The position numbers and the translations under genes were made by a program. Under the pieces are notes generated by a model. The model worked only from the letters and a program-made list of their open reading frames with translations, made no database searches and had not been told where the DNA came from. A DNA stretch of 64,000 bases from Diphasiastrum complanatum (Eukaryota; Streptophyta; Lycopodiopsida; Lycopodiales; Lycopodiaceae), in assembly GCA_029204225.1 (NCBI GenBank), contig CM055094.1, positions 10,587,153 to 10,651,152 of the forward strand, read 5' to 3'. Below, in pieces: positions 22,642 through 34,000 of the stretch (within the stretch, counting starts at the first letter, position 1; each line of letters starts with the position of its first letter).

Positions 22642-22996
22642 CTATGTTGATTTGAACATGGATCTTGGTATAACTCCAAGATTGGCTCTATGCTTGATGA
22701 AGGAACTTTTGCTCAAAGATTTGGTGAGCATATCAGCAATACAAGATGATGTGTCGATTTGCTCCAAATTGATTTCCTCTCCAATGAGCTTCTCTCTCAC
22801 GAAGTGATGTGCAACTTCGATATGCTTGCTCCTTGCATGGAATATCAGGTTGTTGGCAAGGGCTTGGGCTGAAATGTTGTCACACATGATCATAGGTAGA
22901 TCCTCTTCCAAGATTATCTTTAGTTCCACTAGTAACCTCTTGATCCAAAGCACTTCCTTTATTGTTGTAGTGAGTGCCTTGTACTCAGCTTCACTA
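22642..22996 (-). pseudogene. copia RNase H remnant
   Basis: Minus strand reads SEAEYKALTTTIKEVLWI, then CDNISAQALANN and HARSKHIEVAHHFV, and ends DMLTKSLSK near the purine tract. The catalytic start of RNase H is gone; the deletion joins SEAEYKAL directly to the 5' LTR. Confidence 0.85.
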
Positions 22997-23588
22997 AGTA
23001 CAAGATATCAGTGTATAAGCATTAGCTTCAACACGAGTTAGAGAGAGAAAGATAGAGAGATAACAAGCAAAATAGTTTAGATCCAAAATGGCATGAGGTA
23101 GCTACAAAACTTTGGTTCTTCATCATTGATTGTGAGGAGAGCTATCCATATTTATGGCATTTGAGGTAGCTCGAGGTAGAACCACATCTATTCATTACAA
23201 AATGACATCTAGAGTCTATGTGACATTTGTCACTTGCCATGCATGAAATTCTACCAACTTTTTACAAGTGTGCTAGTTCTAACTAACAAAGTACAAATCA
23301 TCATGCATGTGTCCATTACACTTTGTGCATGCCTTGCATGTCACTATGGATCACTCACAATTAATGCATGTGAATTGCCACGAGTTTCAACAAGCATGAC
23401 TTTGCTAATTCTATGTCTACAAACTATATGCAAGTTGTATTCTTCAATCTAGACATTACATAACCATGTAGCTCGAGTTCTATGTAGGCCAAACTTGGCA
23501 TTTTGCATTTATGAGCTACATGCTTGCATGGTACAACATTTGTAGCAAGCCAAGAAATCAATATGGATTGTTTTTTTCAATTTTAACA
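22997..23588 (-). repeat. 5' LTR of the nested copia
   Basis: Minus-sense LTR starting TGTTAAAATTG at 23588. A 72-codon frame inside it has the same translation as in the other LTR. Confidence 0.85.
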
Positions 23589-24104
23589 TCTAGCGAACTC
23601 TTCACGATGCATCTTAATATGTGTGATGTGGTTATTTGGGCTCTGAGTCAGTTTAGGAGGTTTGAAACGCTTGATGAGAGCTTCTTTGAGGGTAGTCCCA
23701 AAAGCAAGATCAGGAGCTTCGAGGTTGAGATACCACTCTTTAGCAATTCTATAGAGCACCATAGGGAATAGTCTGAGCTTTTCAGTTTCAGAGGCGTCTC
23801 CATGGAAGCGGCATGCATTATCAAAATCTTGGAGAAATCTAACTGGGTCAGATTCTCCATCGTACTTTGGTGCATTGATGCGTGAGATTCTGCATTCTAG
23901 TCGTGGAGGAGCAGGATTGGAAGATTCAACATAGTCTCGAGACATGATGCGTATTAGGTGTAAAATAATAGTACTGTACTGTATTTTGGCCAAAAAAGAT
24001 TTAAAAAAAAGACAGTTTTCTTGCAAAATAAAGAAGAAACTTGAAGAAGGTCGTGGTTTAAATTTTGACAATATCCCACCCCCTCCTTTTTTGAGAATAT
24101 TCAT
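23589..24104 (-). pseudogene. gypsy gag, upstream half
   Basis: Minus strand ATG near 23943 begins MSRDYVESSNP. The capsid block follows: PKYDGESDPVRFLQDF, CRFHGDASETEKLRLF and AKEWYLNL, then LIKRFKPPKLTQSPN and MHREEFAR, the conserved end of PF03732-type gag. It is cut at 23589 by the nested copia element. This is capsid protein of a Ty3/gypsy element; protease and pol are not attached here. Confidence 0.85.
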
Positions 24105-25532
24105 GTATTATGCAAGTGTCTGACAATAAAAGTTGGTCCCATAAACATTTTTCCTCAAAGAAATGGCTCTCTGAATCTGATCCTTCTTCTTCTTCTTCTT
24201 CTTCTTTCTAAAAATAAAAATTTGTTCTTTCAAATTTGCTAAACATAACATCATAAAACAAATATTTTACTTGTTTCCTTCAAGATGCAACATCCAACTT
24301 GAAACTTTTTATAAAAGATGAACAAAACGAGAGTATGAAGGGTTTTGGGAGAGGAATCCAGAGGTCGTGGAGAGTGGAAAAACTCAGGTAGAGAGAGGAA
24401 ATTAAGATAAATATTAGTGTGAGGATTTGGGGGTAGAAAGACATGGCTAGAGCTAGTTAGAGTGAAGGGAGAGGTGTATATTGGCTAGAGACAATAGTTA
24501 GGTACTACTTGCCATGCAAGGAGGGAACCACTAGTCAATGGTCAATTGCCCTTTTCTTGAATAGAAAATGGTTTTGACCAAATAGGTTGGATAAATATAA
24601 GGTATGAGGTTGGGAAGAGGTTTCAACTGAATAGAAAGCCATGATTCCTTGCATGAAATGTATTTCTTTTCTCTAGCAAGAAATATCGAGGATGCCACCT
24701 TCCTCGTCTCTATATTCTCTTGCAAAGATTATCGAGGTTGCCAGCTCGCTTGTCATGGTGATGGTAGGTCCAAGGGTGATCATTTCTATAGATGCTTCCA
24801 TCTATACATATGGATCCCAAAATGCTTTCTCGTGGTTCCTTAAAAACCAAAATTTGTGGTGACAAACCAATTCTTGCAATTTCCTAAAAACCCAAAGATG
24901 TGGTTCTTGAAAACCAAATCACATGGTTTCTAAAAGCCAAGTCATTGAAAATCAAATCATATGTTAATGATTTATTGGGACTTTTTTGAAACCAATGTGA
25001 GTCACTTATTAAAGTGCCGAGTTCGAAATAATCTACTAAACATATGATTTTTATATCAATGTGAGCCAATTTTTATACCCATCAAGTCAACTCGCGAGGC
25101 TTTAGACAAGTTATATTGAAAAAGAAAAATTTGTACAAGCTATTTAAGAAAACAAACGAGTTTGAAATATTTTGTGAAAAATTTTTAGCTAGTCTTTATA
25201 TCCATCCATTTAATTTAAATGCCTTCATTTCAAGCTACTTGAAAAGTTTTTTACAAGCTACTAAAGGAATGTCAAAAAATACACGGTTGCTTTGATTCTA
25301 ATGTGCCATTATCTATGACACAAACCATCTAATTTACACTTATGCTCGTGGTTATGTACGTTCACATTTCAAGGGGATGGTTTTAAAATAGGATGCATCT
25401 TCATTTGGAACTCACCATTTTGACAAAATGGCTCCATGTCAAGGGATTCCTAAGTTTTATTTTCATTTGAATTGTTTGCTCCTAATGTTTTACACATGAC
25501 ATACAACAAACTCAAACATATGTGAACCTTTC

Positions 25533-25583
<51 letters not shown>

Positions 25584-26152
25584 ATATGTTTCAAACTTAG
25601 AATGTGGAATAGACATGTGCTACAATTAATGCTTACAATCTTTGAATGGACACATTTTTCAAATTCTTATCACCAAAATTTAATTATATAATCAATTTTT
25701 TTTAAAAAGTGATTTACGATATTTGGGCAAACACTAGGAAAACTTGCATGATATACATGCCAAAGTTTATAATCACCAATGATCATCTTTCATTTTTCAT
25801 GTCATATCAAAAAACAAAGATATACAAAAGATAGAGTTTGAGAGTTTATATAAAAATTTCGGCCTAAAAATAGAGCAAGCATAATTAAATTCTATAATTG
25901 AATTTTTTTTTTTCTCTTGTTGCTCTATAATTGAATTTAACTAGTTATGGTTTGTAGCTTAGTGCTCATGATGCACATAGGCCAAAACGATATAATTCTA
26001 CTACCACAAAAATGTAGAAATTACATTCATTCCTAGCATTTCAAGTGGAGATCTACAGAGCTAACATGTGCCAATGCTTGTCCTTTGATTGCCGAGAGGG
26101 GTGATCTTGTAATAGAACAAGATTATCATGGAATCGAGCCCAATGATAATGT
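24105..26152. other. AT-rich spacer
   Basis: No gene seen. Contains (TTC)n near 24182-24208, a TA array at 25534-25571 with a TATG tail, and repeated words AAAACCAAA/CATGTGGTT near 24845-24950. Confidence 0.55.
25534..25571 (+). repeat. (TA)n microsatellite
   Basis: TA repeat followed by TGTATGTATG. Confidence 0.95.

Positions 26153-26153
<1 letters not shown>

Positions 26154-26226
<73 letters not shown>
26154..26226 (+). repeat. (TC)n microsatellite
   Basis: Uninterrupted TC run. Confidence 0.95.
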
Positions 26227-26229
<3 letters not shown>

Positions 26230-26352
26230 TCTCAAACAAAAAAATTAGGGTTTCTTAGAAAACCCTAATGTGTGATGTGGGACCCCACCCCTCAATGTCC
26301 ATAAAAGCCCCTTTTCACATGTTTTAGGATTCCTCATAAGACCCGAATAGGT

Positions 26353-26399
26353 GTTATGTGCCCCTCAATTGTAGAAAATACCCTTTTATGCATAACATG

Positions 26400-26455
<56 letters not shown>

Positions 26456-26560
26456 TCTCGTATTCTCTCCTATGTAGTTCTGGATAGGGCGATAGAGAGA
26501 GAATATACCATGTTACGAAGAAAAGGGACTTTTTTCAAATTGAGGGGTGCCACATCACTC
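26353..26560. repeat. inverted repeat around a second TC array
   Basis: GCCCCTCAATT...CATAACATGGTA (26360-26402) is mirrored by TACCATGTTACG...AAATTGAGGGGTGCC (26506-26551), with (TC)n at 26403-26452 in the loop. Could be a small foldback or MITE-like element. Confidence 0.55.
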
Positions 26561-27080
26561 ACTCTAGAGAGAGAATATGTTGTTGTGGAGCAAATCTAAT
26601 TCGTTCTTTTTTACTGGGCCACTTGTGCCCTAAAATTTTGATGCTCGACAGTTTTTCGAGGTCATAACATGCGTGACTGATCGACATTCTAGAACGTTCA
26701 AGAACTTTGGAGAAGAATTGGCATAAAAAAAAATCTAAGTGCTTGCCAAAAAAAAATCATGGAGCCCAACCAAAAACGGCTCCACCTTCCGAATTAAGTG
26801 TACACTATATAGCAATGAGCACTACGTATAGTTGTATTGTATGGGTCAAATGCTCATGTGGCTACTTTTCTTCGCCGTCACCACCCTCTATAGAGTCATC
26901 ATATTTATTACAGAGAGTCTTCTCGCCTTCTTAAGTCAAGGCCACAATAAATCATATGTGATACATGGGGAGGCTTGGCAATGCCATTTGGTGTCTTGAG
27001 TCATAAGCCCTCATAAAGCCTAGGGGTCCATCCATGGCTACACAAAACACCAAATAAAGCATCATGGACCAGTCTCGGAA
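26561..27080. other. spacer upstream of the MYB gene
   Basis: No gene. Turns GC-rich after about 27060. Confidence 0.4.
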
Positions 27081-27379
27081 CCGGCTGTTGCCGGTGGCTG
27101 ACCGCCGAGTGACCTGCAGGTGTCCAGATTGGTTGCACTGCTTTTGGGAAGCCCCCCGACACCGCCGGCCGGGGAACTGCTGCCAGCCACGAGTTTTTTT
27201 TTTTTTTTTTGGGTTTTTTAGTTTTTAATTTCTTTGAGTTTTTTATTGTTTTTATTTTTGGTTTTTTGCTTATTTTTATTGTTTTATTTTTTATTTATTT
27301 ATTTGGGGTTTTTTATTGATTTTCCGAGAAGCTCCCAGCGGAGGGCGAGGACGGGCGGGGCCCAGAGGGCGCGAAGCCC

Positions 27380-27735
27380 AGCGGTGTGCCACGTGGCGCA
27401 TTCCTGCCCACGAAAAAGATCGTGTCAACAAAAATAATTTCTCCAGCCCCCAAAGATATACTTTGCTTTCTCTCGCTCAAAAAGAAAATAATTTTTTATT
27501 TTTTTATTTTTCACGCCATACAAAAAAAGAAAAATACGAAAAAGACCACCCCAAAGGCGGTCGGTGGCGCTTCCATCACCACAACTCCCTACTGGAAGCG
27601 CATCCACCCATGGCTTAGAATTGCTGCGTAGTTTAAAGCCTCACCGTTGGATTTTTGCACCGGCGGTCAGATTTTTTCGTTTTTTTTCCGATCTACCATT
27701 GATTAGTGTGCACGTGGATAAGCTGCCACGTGGAA
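27380..27735 (+). promoter_or_regulatory. G-boxes in the MYB gene promoter/leader
   Basis: CACGTG at 27390, 27711 and 27727, each as CCACGTGG or GCACGTGG. The last two are 16 bases apart. G-boxes recruit bZIP/bHLH (PIF, HY5-type) factors and are common in clock and light genes. They lie 360-705 bases before the start codon; the transcription start is not known. Confidence 0.5.
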
Positions 27736-28094
27736 AGATCATGGTTGCTGGAGTGTGAGATGAGTAGTGTCAGTAAGAGGCTTCGAGCGCATAGAACGCG
27801 TGGCGGAGGGTGTTTCTTTTTGGATGGATGCGCATCCGGTTCCGGAAGCGGAATGGTATACATTCACATGGTGGTTCTGGGGAGATGCGGTCTGCATGCC
27901 ACCGTCTTCTTTCCTGGCATCGTTTCTATCCTTGTGTTTGCTTTCTACTGCGCCAGAGTTACCAGTTTTTTCTCGCTGTTTCTCGCCATCGCTGTGGATC
28001 GCGACCTTGGCAAGGCAATTGCAGAAGCAATCCAGCTCGGGGATCAGTAGATAGAGCAGGAATTGTGAAGTGGGCAGGCAGGCGGGCAGGGCCG

Positions 28095-31000
28095 ATGAGT
28101 GTGCAGAGCTTTGAGAGTGTAGGGATGGATTTGGATTTGGATATAGATATGGATGTGGGCTGCTCAGCTATGGCGTTTCCTCATCTTAGTCAATCCCTCG
28201 AGATGTCGGCCGATGAGGCGGCCAAGAAGATCAGGAAGCCCTACACCATCACCAAGTCCAGGGAAAGCTGGACAGAGCAGGAGCATGACAAGTTTTTGGA
28301 GGCTCTGCAGCTGTAAGTTACTGCTCATAAGCTTATGCTTCTTCTCTCGGGTGTAAGCTTGTTTGGGTGTGTCATCATTTCGGGAAAGCTCTCTAAATTT
28401 GAAGCATGTAATTCACTGAATCTAAGCTTTCAGACCACGGCTTTGAGAGAGATTGATAGAAGAAGTGGCAATAACAGAAGAACAAACTTCGATTGAAGTA
28501 AAGGATGGAAAAATATGCAGCTGAAAAACGCATCAATTTCGTAGACTAAAAAAGGGTTTAAGATTGTTGCTGGAAATTCTAATTGATGTAATATGGGCAC
28601 CGATCCGAAGAACCTTCACTCTCTCTCTTAAATTCTTAGCAAAATTAAGTAAGAGTTGAACTTCTGATCTCTAGGAGAGGACGGGAAGTCTTCACTATCG
28701 TGCCTCTTATTGCGATGTCTTAAGCCTTCATCTGAGAGTTACAGGGATAATTTTGAAGCAGTGATTCTGCAAGGGATTGTTTCCTATGCCATTATCACGC
28801 AAGCATCGACTAACAACGGTTTCTGCGAGGGGAAAATGGGATAAACGCTGCTATAAGTGCCGCTGGGTGACGAACAAAAGCCAGGGGAAAAACAGCCAAG
28901 AGATGTGTTTTTTGCGACGGGAAACGATGGGGGAAATAAATATTTGTCGCTAGTTCGTCGATATACGCGTTACTGGGAAATGAACACAGGGCAATTACGA
29001 ACGTTCCCCAAAATCTTATCGTTGCTATAGAAGCATTTTCTGTCTCTATAACTCTTTTTTTGTTGTCCCAGCCTTAAGATCCACTTGCAGTACACGGTCT
29101 AGTGAACAAATTGATAGGGCCACTATCTCACTGAGCGAAGTTCTTACCAGGAGTCTATCTAGGGGCGTGCCTGAGAACTTTATATATTCTATCCAGAATA
29201 GCAGCTTTTTGAATTTTCTATTTTGGATCTCGATTACATGCGGGGAATGCACTATTTTGCAATGTAATAGCATCCTTAGAAAGGGCAGCGTTATGCTGTT
29301 TACCATTAAGGAATCGGTTTCAATGTGTAATGGCGTAGTTTTTCCCCTTTTTCTTCACTTCATTGTCTCCCCTAAGAACGTAGCTACACTGTGGACTTCT
29401 CATTAATTAATTGAATGAGTAGCAGGGTTGATTTGGAAACAAGGAATGCTAGCATGTTTAGGTATCAACAATTTTTGGTTGACCATTTGGTTTTCGGTAG
29501 GGGTCACAAGCTTCAAGAATATGGCCTTGGTTGTGTTCCTTTGTGGTACAAGTAGTTTAATGGGGAAATGATTGTGTAAGGTTACTCCCTGATTGGCTAT
29601 AGATTATTTCTCGTTTAGATCCGGCCATGTGCACAAAGATTATCCCTCTTGAAATTCTTTCGGACCATCATAGGATTTTGAGAAGTCCCAACTTGAAAAA
29701 GAAGATAGATTTGGTGCCTGGGATACATGGATGAAATTTTAAACAGGTAATGGGATGTATTCCTTTGGTGATGGATCTTGTTTGGGTTTTTCAGCTGCAC
29801 CTTTCGGTGGCAACAATCTTTGAACTTTTGCCTTGGGTTTCTATCTTTCAGTAGTTTCTGCTCATTTTGTTGATAGTTATGTGTTATGACTTTTCAAACA
29901 GTCTTGGGGGATTTAACGTCAAGTGGTAACATTTTGATTGACTTTTTGAAAAGTAATCATATCGGTGAGGACTGATGTTGCTGAGTACTAGTCTTGTACT
30001 TACTGCTTAATAAGAACTTCTTCAACTTAGTTGTTGGCTTCATCTGGATGTTTCAGATATGAACGAGACTGGAAGAAAATAGAGGCCTTTATTGGCTCAA
30101 AGACAGTCATACAGGTGATTCACTCTCTCTCTGCCCTCCCCCCCCCCCACCCCCTCCCCCCCCAGAAAAAAAATTAAATAAATAAATAAACAAACAAAAT
30201 ATCTCCAGTTGTTTTGAAGAAAGTCAAATTTAGCAAACTATGTTGAAGTTTTTGATGCTTCTGGAGTCAGATGAGTGAAGCACATTTGGTCTTGAATTTG
30301 CCCCCTTTAGCACATTTTCTGAGATTAGTATCCAACGCATAGAGCCACATGTGCTTTAATTCTGTGGGACCATTTTAAGTTTGTTAATTTATTCAAAATG
30401 CTTTTTCTAAGTTCAACCATATATGTTAGGATATGTGATCAAGTTGATGAGGAGAGCGATCAAGTGCTGGTTTGAGATCACTTTTCTTCAACATTAAAGG
30501 GTAGATAGTTCAATCACAGCAGAATTTGTATGTATTTATGATATCTTAACTGATGTTAACATGACAATCCCTAACACCGTGCACACTTACCTCAAATTTA
30601 CTTGAACCACAAGATTGGACCTTGGATCGACTAACACCTAGACTGATTACAAGGTGTGCTCACTGGCCAAAAATATCTGATGGCCCTGGCTTGAAAGGTT
30701 TCATAAAATCAACATGATAGCAAGTACACCATACATAATGGAGAAGTCATATGGACCCAATTATTCAAGCTAAAAGTTGTGCGAGGTGACACATAAAGAC
30801 TATCATAAACTAGTGAATTTTTCAATCGCATAGCCATCATGACAATAAGGTTCCACGAAAACATTTCAAATTTCACAAATGGTCATTGGTTTTGTACTTA
30901 ATCAGAGAAGGTTCAGAAAAAATAAGCTCCTAACACTACTTTTGACTGGGAAATTCTTGGTTTTTTCCTATGACATTTGTAATGCTAATGTTTATATGAA

Positions 31001-34000
31001 AACTATGTACTTTAAGAAGCTAAATGACACAGTTATAAATGAGTATCTTTTCTAACTTTGCAAACTCTTCCATCTCAGTAAAGAGGTTTCTTTATGTTGT
31101 ATGTTGAAGTTTGTTGATCTACAAGTCCCTCAAACCAAAAGTTTTGCTGTAACTTCATAAATGCATTCCAGACATAATACTTCTTGTCATCGCCAAGTTC
31201 CTTCTAGCTGTCCTTAGAGAGAACCTTTTTGTGTTTCAGATTCGGAGCCATGCACAAAAGTACTTCCTAAAAGTGCAGAAGAATGGAACGGGAGAGCATG
31301 TACCTCCTCCACGGCCTAAAAGGAAATCCAGTCAGCCCTACCCTCACAAAGCATCAAAATATGGTATGCTAGTGGCTCTTCCATCAAACTTATACTGTTT
31401 TTAAATTGTTTGAATCAAGGCAACATCTTATTATCTGGAAATGGTTTATTCTGTGTTTCATCCAAAAAGTTTGACATTTAAGTGGCTAAAAATCATGTCC
31501 ATTGTATCAGCTAGTCATTAGGAATGTCACACAACGTAACAATATAACTGGAAAGGATTTCGTTCTTGTAGCATCACCTTCCAAACAAACACGTGGAATT
31601 CCAAGCAGTTCGCAATCTGAGCCAATGTATCTGGGAGCAGCAGATTTGCTATTACCACCTGTTTCTGATACTTCTGCTGTACCATCTTGGGTCCATCATA
31701 CAGTACCTCCTGCAAGCATCCCATTTGATGATGACGGTGAGGAACACTCTTTTCAATCTTGCTTATCAAGCATTTCAATTTATCACATGATTTTGCTGGA
31801 AAACAGATCACCACTTTAAGGCATTGGTTATTGAAAGGTTTTTTGAGTTGCATGTTATACAGAGACACTCTTTACTTCTACCTAAGTGTAGATGCAATTT
31901 TTGTGGTGGGTCTTCAAGCTGTTTTGCATGAGATGGTGCCATCAAGTGATACTAGAAAATGTCTGCTTGAAATCTGAAACTCGTGCAAGGTTGCAAATCA
32001 AGAGACCTGTTTTGGTTTATGTCCTTTTTCTAACCTGAATTTTAAGCAATTTCCATGGTAGCAAGCAGCTTGCACGTATATGTATTAGTAGGCTACAAGT
32101 TGTAAAATATTGAAAGATTTACTTAGGGCATAATTAGTACATGTTGCATATACTCAGCCATGAGTTGTCTTTCAATTCATTTCTCTGAGTCCACCAAAGT
32201 ATGTGACAAGTCAGTGGAGTCTTTATGTAAAGAAACTGAGTTTCTTTCCTCTTTTCATGTCAAAGACTTAATGTGGAAAGTAATGTTTCAAGCAGATATG
32301 AGACCAGAAGAGCTTGAAAACACTGTCACGGTGGTGGGAGACCCAACACTCCATAGCAGTGGAAGTTCCTCTGGGCATTGGTCACAACCATTTACCTCTG
32401 CTGAGCAGTGCAATTCACAGAAAAGCTTGCGAGGTGCATATTATTTTTTTAAAACTTCCAGAAACTTTCACTTGAAGGTTTCTTTTTTGCAGGCTTTTAA
32501 TATATGTGGGTTTTCTGGACTTTATTTGTACTACTATTGGCCTTATCTGTAAGGCAAATACAAATCTGGACCAGCAGCTCTATGCGCACTCGCTTTTTTT
32601 TCATTTTTATGTTTTTCTTTGTAGTCATGCTTACTTCAGTCTAAAGGGACCTGGCGATTCCTGTTTAAACTTTTGTTGAGATGCAATTTTCATTCTTGGA
32701 ACATTGTATCTTCCATTTGGTTTCAATCCATGTGTCGGCTTCACAAGTGAATATGAAAAAGTCTTTGAATCCAACAATGACTTATGGTCAACCTTTGAAG
32801 AAGACGGCCTATTTTTTCAGTAATTCATTGGCTGAATTGAGTATAGAACATCTGAAAGAAGATGTCCAGGAGTGTCCATACAAGATCTTGTTGGATTATT
32901 CCAGTACTTCAAGTTTGAGAGCCATAACTGTATGCGGAAATTTTTCTTTGAAGTTTCATGATTTCAAAGTGCCTTATAATAAGGGTGGTTGTGTCTAGTA
33001 ACTCCAAAGTTTGTTGAATACAAAAAGCCTTCAGAAGTAAAAGATAATTATGTCCTGAAAATATATGGAAGATAAATTTTTAGACAGTAGAAAGATGTAT
33101 GTTTTTGAAATCACGACCAATGTCTTGGATGTTAGTCAACTCCATCTGTAGCCTATCTCGTTCCCACTAACACACGAGTTTGTTGAAAGGTCAACCATTA
33201 ATAACAATCAGATCCACGTTTCAAAGCTATAATAGAGCTCCACTATCTTCTGCAGTTCCTATTCGTTAAATTTCAATTCATAAAGAGTAATAAAGCTTTG
33301 TGCATTATAGAAACTTGAGAGGTACATGGATGCCAGGGAAGCTTCAGACTCCTGGGTATTAAGAAATGTAATGTATTCTGAAATATGCCGTGGAGTAAGT
33401 TAATGGTAAGTATTACGTGCCAGAAAAGGATGGACTTCATGCGAAGATCATGAATGTCGCGATAGCAAAAAATGACACTCATGAGCAGGGCATCCCAAAG
33501 TGGATAAGTCTATAGAGCCAGTGAGCAGACGCTATTTCTGGCCATATATGTGACAAGGTGTAAGAAAGTACTCACCTCTTGTCAGGTGAACAAGGGGCCC
33601 TTCGTCAATAGATATTTCAAACCAAGATCCTGCCAGTCTGTCGCATATGGCACAGACCCAAAAGTGGTGGTGGAAACTCATGGCAATGTGTTCAGACAAG
33701 GACTAGTTTGTCAACAGACACAGAAACCATCATCCTGCCAATCTGTAACACATGGTGCAGACCCACATGTGTAATGGCGAGATTCGCAAAAAATTGTGTT
33801 GCAGGGTATTCAAATATTAAGTTTGGAGGTCGTTGATGCAAACACTGATAGAAATAGGAGGATACAAACCTTATTGTGCTATGTAGAATTCACATTGAAA
33901 TTCCAGAATAATCGGGGAGTGGTCATAAGGAATGTCATGACCTATTTATTTTTTGGCTTGCATTGATAACTATATTCTTCTATATGATAGAGAAAATTCT

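Larger units (their letters stand above)
21940..23588 (-). mobile_element. small nested copia element with internal deletion
   Basis: Two near-identical direct repeats (about 22036-22624 and 22997-23588) flank only an RNase H piece, all in minus sense. The minus-strand LTR start TGTTAAAATTG follows a GGAGGAG tract at 22625-22631. TCTAG occurs at both outer edges (21935-21939 and 23589-23593) and may be the target duplication, but the LTR inner end is not a clean TG/CA, so this border is uncertain. Confidence 0.7.

Noticed and set aside
22273-23452. Two identical 72-codon frames as a duplicated gene
   Set aside because: They lie inside the paired LTRs of the nested copia element; identity reflects LTR duplication.
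27706-28054. Upstream frames as separate small proteins of the MYB locus
   Set aside because: They overlap each other in the GC-rich leader with no motif. At most they are upstream ORFs.
32681-32998. 105-codon frame as an extra exon of the MYB gene
   Set aside because: Its ends do not fit the flanking phases, and exon 5 joins exon 6 directly in the expected SLR-E-TPDF order.
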